Shown here: positions 61,302 to 64,000 of the stretch, piece after piece
Position numbering within the stretch: the stretch's first letter is position 1
Layout of the letters: each line of letters opens with the position of its first letter
The notes under the pieces: generated by a model
What the model was told of the DNA's origin: nothing
The model's database searches: none
Seen by the model: only the letters and a program-made list of their open reading frames with translations
Assembly: GCF_000695095.2 (NCBI RefSeq)
Contig: NZ_CP011454.1
Location: 3,658,001 to 3,722,000 of the forward strand
Length of the DNA: 64,000 nt
From: Gemmatimonas phototrophica
Lineage (GTDB): Bacteria > Gemmatimonadota > Gemmatimonadetes > Gemmatimonadales > Gemmatimonadaceae
Direction: 5' to 3'
Made by a program: the position numbers and the translations under genes

Positions 61302-61464
61302 AACTGCGTAAAGGCGTTATGGGTCATGGGTTAGCGGTAACGGCGCAACTACGTAAAGCGTCATGGGTTATGGGTTAGCGGGTTACCGAGTTACCGCGGA
61401 ACTGCAGTGGCAGTGCCCGCAGTTACCCGGTGACCTGATAACCCATAACCCATAACGCCGTTAC
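61302..61464. repeat. Palindromic repeat R3, copy 2
   Basis: Fills the gap between the membrane protein start and the esterase stop. AAGGCGTTATGGGTCATGGG near 61311-61330 is mirrored by CCCATAACCCATAACGCCGT (61442-61461). An inner pair GTTACCGAGTTACCGCGG / CCGCAGTTACCCGGT matches the inner hairpin of copy 1. This copy carries an extra GTCATGGGTTATGGG unit on the left arm. The right end GTTA contains the TAA stop of the esterase gene (61461-61463). Confidence 0.8.
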
Positions 61465-62468
61465 TCTTTTCCGCCTGTCCGTGTGAGCAGAAACACCAGG
61501 CTCTCCGCCGCGTGCGCTTTCCAGTATGTCCACGTATGGGCGCCGGGGTATTCCGTGTACTCATGGGCCACGCCAAGGGCTCGCAGCGAGGCGGCGAGGT
61601 CGCGGTTCTGCGGCGTCCACGTGTCGTCTACACCAATATCAAAACGCAACGCCGGCCACTGGGCCTCGCCGCGGGCCACGCGGGCTTTCAGCCGTTCCGC
61701 CAGCAGCGCCGGGTCGCGCCCCCGCCAGGCGAGCGTGTCGCTGCCAAAGACGGCGCGCAACGAGGGCCACAGGTGCCGTACGCCGGCGGCCAGTTCGTTC
61801 ATCTCGCGGCCGTACCGCAGCGAGTCCGTGACGGCCGCGCCGATACGCAGCCGAGGCGACAACACGCCGGAATGGCTGACGGCGGCCGCAAAGACATCGG
61901 GATAGGCCAAGGCCAGTGTGAGGGCGCCGTACCCCCCCATGCTCAGCCCCGCGATGCCGCGGCTCTCACGGGTGCCAACGGTCCGGTAGTGGCCATCGAG
62001 ATGGGCAACGATGTCGCGCGCGATGTAGTCATCGTAGTGTGGCCACGGCACACAATACGTGGCGGCCGGCTCGCGGCGCACGGTATCGGTGGCGCACCCG
62101 GCGTCGGGGAGCGACGCCCAGGTGGTGTACCAGCCATCGTCGCCGTCGGGCATGGCAATGATGGCCTCCGGCTGGCCAGCGGATACGAGCGAGTCCATGG
62201 TGCGATGCAGCAACCCGGCATTGGTCCAGTCGCGTTCGTTGCCGCCACGACCATGCAGATACACCAGCAGCGGATAACGCCGGGTGCTGGTGCCGTACGA
62301 CGGCGGCAGGTACACGGTGAGCGCCTTGCGAACGCCAAGGGACTGCGCCCAGAGCGTGTCGGTGCGCACGGTACCTTGCCGTGCCGCTGTCTGCTGTGCG
62401 GCGGCGGCCGACGGCGCCATCAGCGCGGCTACGAGCGCCACGACCGTCACCGCGGCGTGCGCGCGCAT
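61461..62468 (-). CDS. Secreted alpha/beta-hydrolase esterase (esterase D/tributyrin type)
   Basis: A 335-residue exported esterase from ATG 62468 (MRAHAAVTVVALVAALMAPS), whose start overlaps the lepB stop by one base (TGATG). The mature enzyme has the oxyanion region LLVYLHGRGGNERDWT, the nucleophile Ser in GIAGLSMGGYGAL, an Asp candidate in FDIGVDDTWTPQN and the His in PGAHTWTYWK. This matches the putative esterase (EstD/feruloyl-esterase-like) family. Coupling to signal peptidase I may only be operonic. The upstream frame to 62753 lies in lepB. Its stop codon is part of repeat R3. Confidence 0.88.
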   Translation of the reverse strand: MRAHAAVTVVALVAALMAPSAAAAQQTAARQGTVRTDTLWAQSLGVRKALTVYLPPSYGTSTRRYPLLVYLHGRGGNERDWTNAGLLHRTMDSLVSAGQPEAIIAMPDGDDGWYTTWASLPDAGCATDTVRREPAATYCVPWPHYDDYIARDIVAHLDGHYRTVGTRESRGIAGLSMGGYGALTLALAYPDVFAAAVSHSGVLSPRLRIGAAVTDSLRYGREMNELAAGVRHLWPSLRAVFGSDTLAWRGRDPALLAERLKARVARGEAQWPALRFDIGVDDTWTPQNRDLAASLRALGVAHEYTEYPGAHTWTYWKAHAAESLVFLLTRTGGKE

Positions 62469-63268
62469 CAGCGGATGATTGTCCCGATGCGGCCCCACCG
62501 GATGTCCGTGAGGAAAGGCAGCGGTCGGTCGCTTTCGTCGGCGCGGTAGGAGTAGTACACGAAGACGGGCCGCCCACGGACGTTCTCCCGCGGCACGAAG
62601 CCCCAGTAGCGTCCGTCCTTGGAGTCGTAGCGGTTGTCCCCCAGCATGAAGAGCATGTTGGCCGGCACGACCAGCGGGCCCCAGTCGTCGAGCGTTGGCT
62701 GCGCCGGCGGATCGCCGGCCACCGTGCCACGCACTTCGAACGGCTTCTGCCACTGGAAGAGCGGATGCGAAAACCCGCCGTCTCCCTTGGGGTTCTGATC
62801 GGCGCCAAAGCCTTGACGCTGCGGCATGCCATTCACATAGAACAGACCGCCGCGCATCCAGACCGTGTCCCCGGCCGTGGCCACGAGCCGCTTGACGAGC
62901 GTTGGGTTGGGATCGTCGGGCTGGTCTACCTGATTGGGTGACACAAAGACCACCACATCGCCACGCTCTGGTTCGTCGTACCCCGGGAGATTGATCTCCG
63001 TAAACGGCACATGCGGCCCGTAGGCCAGCTTGTTCACGAAGAGCCAGTCGCCCACGAGCAACGTGGGAATCATGGAGCCCGACGGAATGCGGTAGGCCTC
63101 AATGAGGAACGTGCGAATGACGAGGAAGAACGCCACCGTCACGAGGACCGCTTTGATGTTCTCCCAGGCGGAGGCGCCCCCACTGGGGGTGGCGGACTTC
63201 CCACTGCGGAGTGCGGAAACCGTGTTACCGCTACTGGTGCGATCGGAGGCAGGCTTCTTCGAGGCCAC
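62468..63268 (-). CDS. lepB: Signal peptidase I
   Basis: A 266-residue membrane peptidase from GTG 63268. After a polar N-tail of about 35 residues comes one membrane helix (VLVTVAFFLVIRTFLIEAY), then the catalytic Ser in RIPSGSMIPTLLVGD and the catalytic Lys in LVKRLVATAGDTVWM, the Ser-Lys dyad of S26 peptidases. The C-terminal box GDNRYDSKDGRYWGFVP is complete. It removes signal peptides from exported proteins, of which the window has many. Two-helix types are usual in Proteobacteria; this is the one-helix type. Confidence 0.95.
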   Translation of the reverse strand: MASKKPASDRTSSGNTVSALRSGKSATPSGGASAWENIKAVLVTVAFFLVIRTFLIEAYRIPSGSMIPTLLVGDWLFVNKLAYGPHVPFTEINLPGYDEPERGDVVVFVSPNQVDQPDDPNPTLVKRLVATAGDTVWMRGGLFYVNGMPQRQGFGADQNPKGDGGFSHPLFQWQKPFEVRGTVAGDPPAQPTLDDWGPLVVPANMLFMLGDNRYDSKDGRYWGFVPRENVRGRPVFVYYSYRADESDRPLPFLTDIRWGRIGTIIR

Positions 63269-63331
63269 GGGCGGTGCGGGTAGATGAATCGGACATGTCC
63301 GGCGGCCCGGACAGGCGAACCCGGAGAAATC

Positions 63332-63364
63332 TAAAGGGGCGCGTCCCGTGAGACGCGCCCCTTC
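63332..63364 (-). terminator. Rho-independent terminator downstream of the SWIB gene
   Basis: The strong hairpin AAGGGGCGCGTC / GACGCGCCCCTT has a six-base loop. Read on the minus strand it is followed by TTTAGATTTC. It lies 26 bases after the SWIB gene stop and separates that gene from lepB. Confidence 0.82.
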
Positions 63365-63389
63365 AAACTACGCAGCAACCGGTCGTTGG

Positions 63390-63821
63390 TTACGACAGGT
63401 GCTTGGACACGAGCTTCGTCATGTCGAACATGCTGACCGACGTCTTGCCGCCGAACACCTTCTTGAGCTTGTCGTCGGCGTTGATCTGGCGCTTGTTCTT
63501 CTGGTCCTGCAGGCCGTTCTTCTTGATGTAGGCCCAGAGCTTCTTCACGACTTCCGTGCGCGGGAGACCCTTTTCGCCAACGATGGCGGCCAGGTCGGCG
63601 CTCGGGGTGAGGGGCTTCATGAACGCGGCGTTCGGCGCGCGCTTGGCGGCCTTCTTGGCCGGCGCCTTCTTGGCCGGAGCGGCCTTCTTGGCCGGAGCCG
63701 CCTTCTTGGCGGGGGCCTTCTTTGCAGCCGCCTTCTTGGCCGGAGCCGCCTTCTTGGCGGGAGCCTTCTTCGCAGCCTTCTTGGGTGCAGCCTTCTTTGC
63801 GGACTTCTTCGCAGCGGCCAT
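63390..63821 (-). CDS. SWIB/MDM2-domain protein with lysine/alanine-rich histone-like arm
   Basis: A 143-residue protein from ATG 63821, behind an AGGAG ribosome-binding site. The first 60 residues are repeats of KKA, APAKK and PAKKA type, as in histone H1 tails and in bacterial HU-like DNA-compacting proteins. They lead to a SWIB domain (MKPLTPSADLAAIVGEKG, LWAYIKKNGLQDQ, INADDKLKKVFGG, SMFDMTKLVSKHL), the fold of eukaryotic SWI/SNF BAF60b and of chlamydial SWIB proteins. Likely DNA-binding and nucleoid-associated; the mode of action is unknown. Its own terminator makes it a single-gene unit. Confidence 0.9.
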   Translation of the reverse strand: MAAAKKSAKKAAPKKAAKKAPAKKAAPAKKAAAKKAPAKKAAPAKKAAPAKKAPAKKAAKRAPNAAFMKPLTPSADLAAIVGEKGLPRTEVVKKLWAYIKKNGLQDQKNKRQINADDKLKKVFGGKTSVSMFDMTKLVSKHLS

Positions 63822-64000
63822 GTCGTCTCCTGAGAGTGGTGACCGTGAGGGTCGCGTCGAGCAACCGATATGATCTCGACAGATCGCGCGAAGACGTGAC
63901 AGGCTTCGCGGACGGGCACAAACTACAATCGCACCTATGCTGCGCAATAGTGGATTTTGCGTTTTCCCTCTGAAAAATGCGTTTTTTTTCGAACTTTTTT

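Noticed and set aside
63600-63821. Lysine/alanine repeats as a tandem-repeat assembly artefact
   Set aside because: Codons vary between units, the frame is continuous into a complete SWIB domain, and such arms are known in nucleoid proteins.

Overview
The window is GC-rich chromosomal DNA from a free-living, Gram-negative-type bacterium. Gene content (many secreted enzymes of the penicillin acylase, M24 peptidase and metallo-beta-lactamase types, a Ser/Thr kinase, a lysine/alanine-rich SWIB protein, a bacilliredoxin and a complete Tad pilus locus) fits Gemmatimonadota such as Gemmatimonas. That assignment is an inference from content and style, because no rRNA or other marker gene is present.

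Layout. 1-5534: housekeeping genes (SufU scaffold, nitrilase, phosphodiester glycosidase lipoprotein, YqaA membrane protein, HD nucleotidase overlapping tgt). 5535-6690: two 330-bp palindromic repeats flanking an S23-type four-helix-bundle gene. 6689-15282: aquaglyceroporin, metallo-hydrolase, penicillin acylase, and an ECF sigma factor overlapping a gene that joins an anti-sigma zinc finger to a von Willebrand A domain. 15472-26900: a rearranged zone with a MASE1 hybrid histidine kinase, a decayed and an intact copy of a molybdate/sulfate transporter, two IS3-type elements plus a stray IS end, and low-GC genes for integral membrane proteins (GT-C-like, PAP2). 26343-33217: polysaccharide or glycolipid genes (methyltransferase, GT2, flavoprotein, membrane proteins). 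33202-35461: NatAB-like ABC exporter. 35481-47032: Tad/Flp pilus locus on the minus strand, from three pilins to TadG and a TPR protein. 47572-50400: small membrane protein, bacilliredoxin, frameshifted GroES-like gene, Ser/Thr kinase. 50650-57584: a tight eight-gene operon joining polyamine enzymes to SPFH, DUF4178 and DUF350 membrane proteins. 57726-63821: membrane protein, M24 peptidase, esterase, signal peptidase I, SWIB protein.

Two things stand out. The first is the eight-gene operon at 50650-57584. It pairs S-adenosylmethionine decarboxylase with a membrane-embedded aminopropyltransferase, a Tat-type flavin oxidoreductase, two zinc-ribbon DUF4178 proteins, DUF350 and a zinc-ribbon SPFH protein, and looks like a membrane-associated polyamine modification system of unknown product. 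The second is a set of three unrelated palindromic intergenic repeat families (seven copies) that share AACTGC/GCAGTT-type ends. Several of these ends coincide with or directly abut stop codons.

No tRNA, rRNA, CRISPR array or prophage was recognised. Starts were chosen by family alignment, overlap with the upstream gene and ribosome-binding sites, and alternatives are given where they matter.
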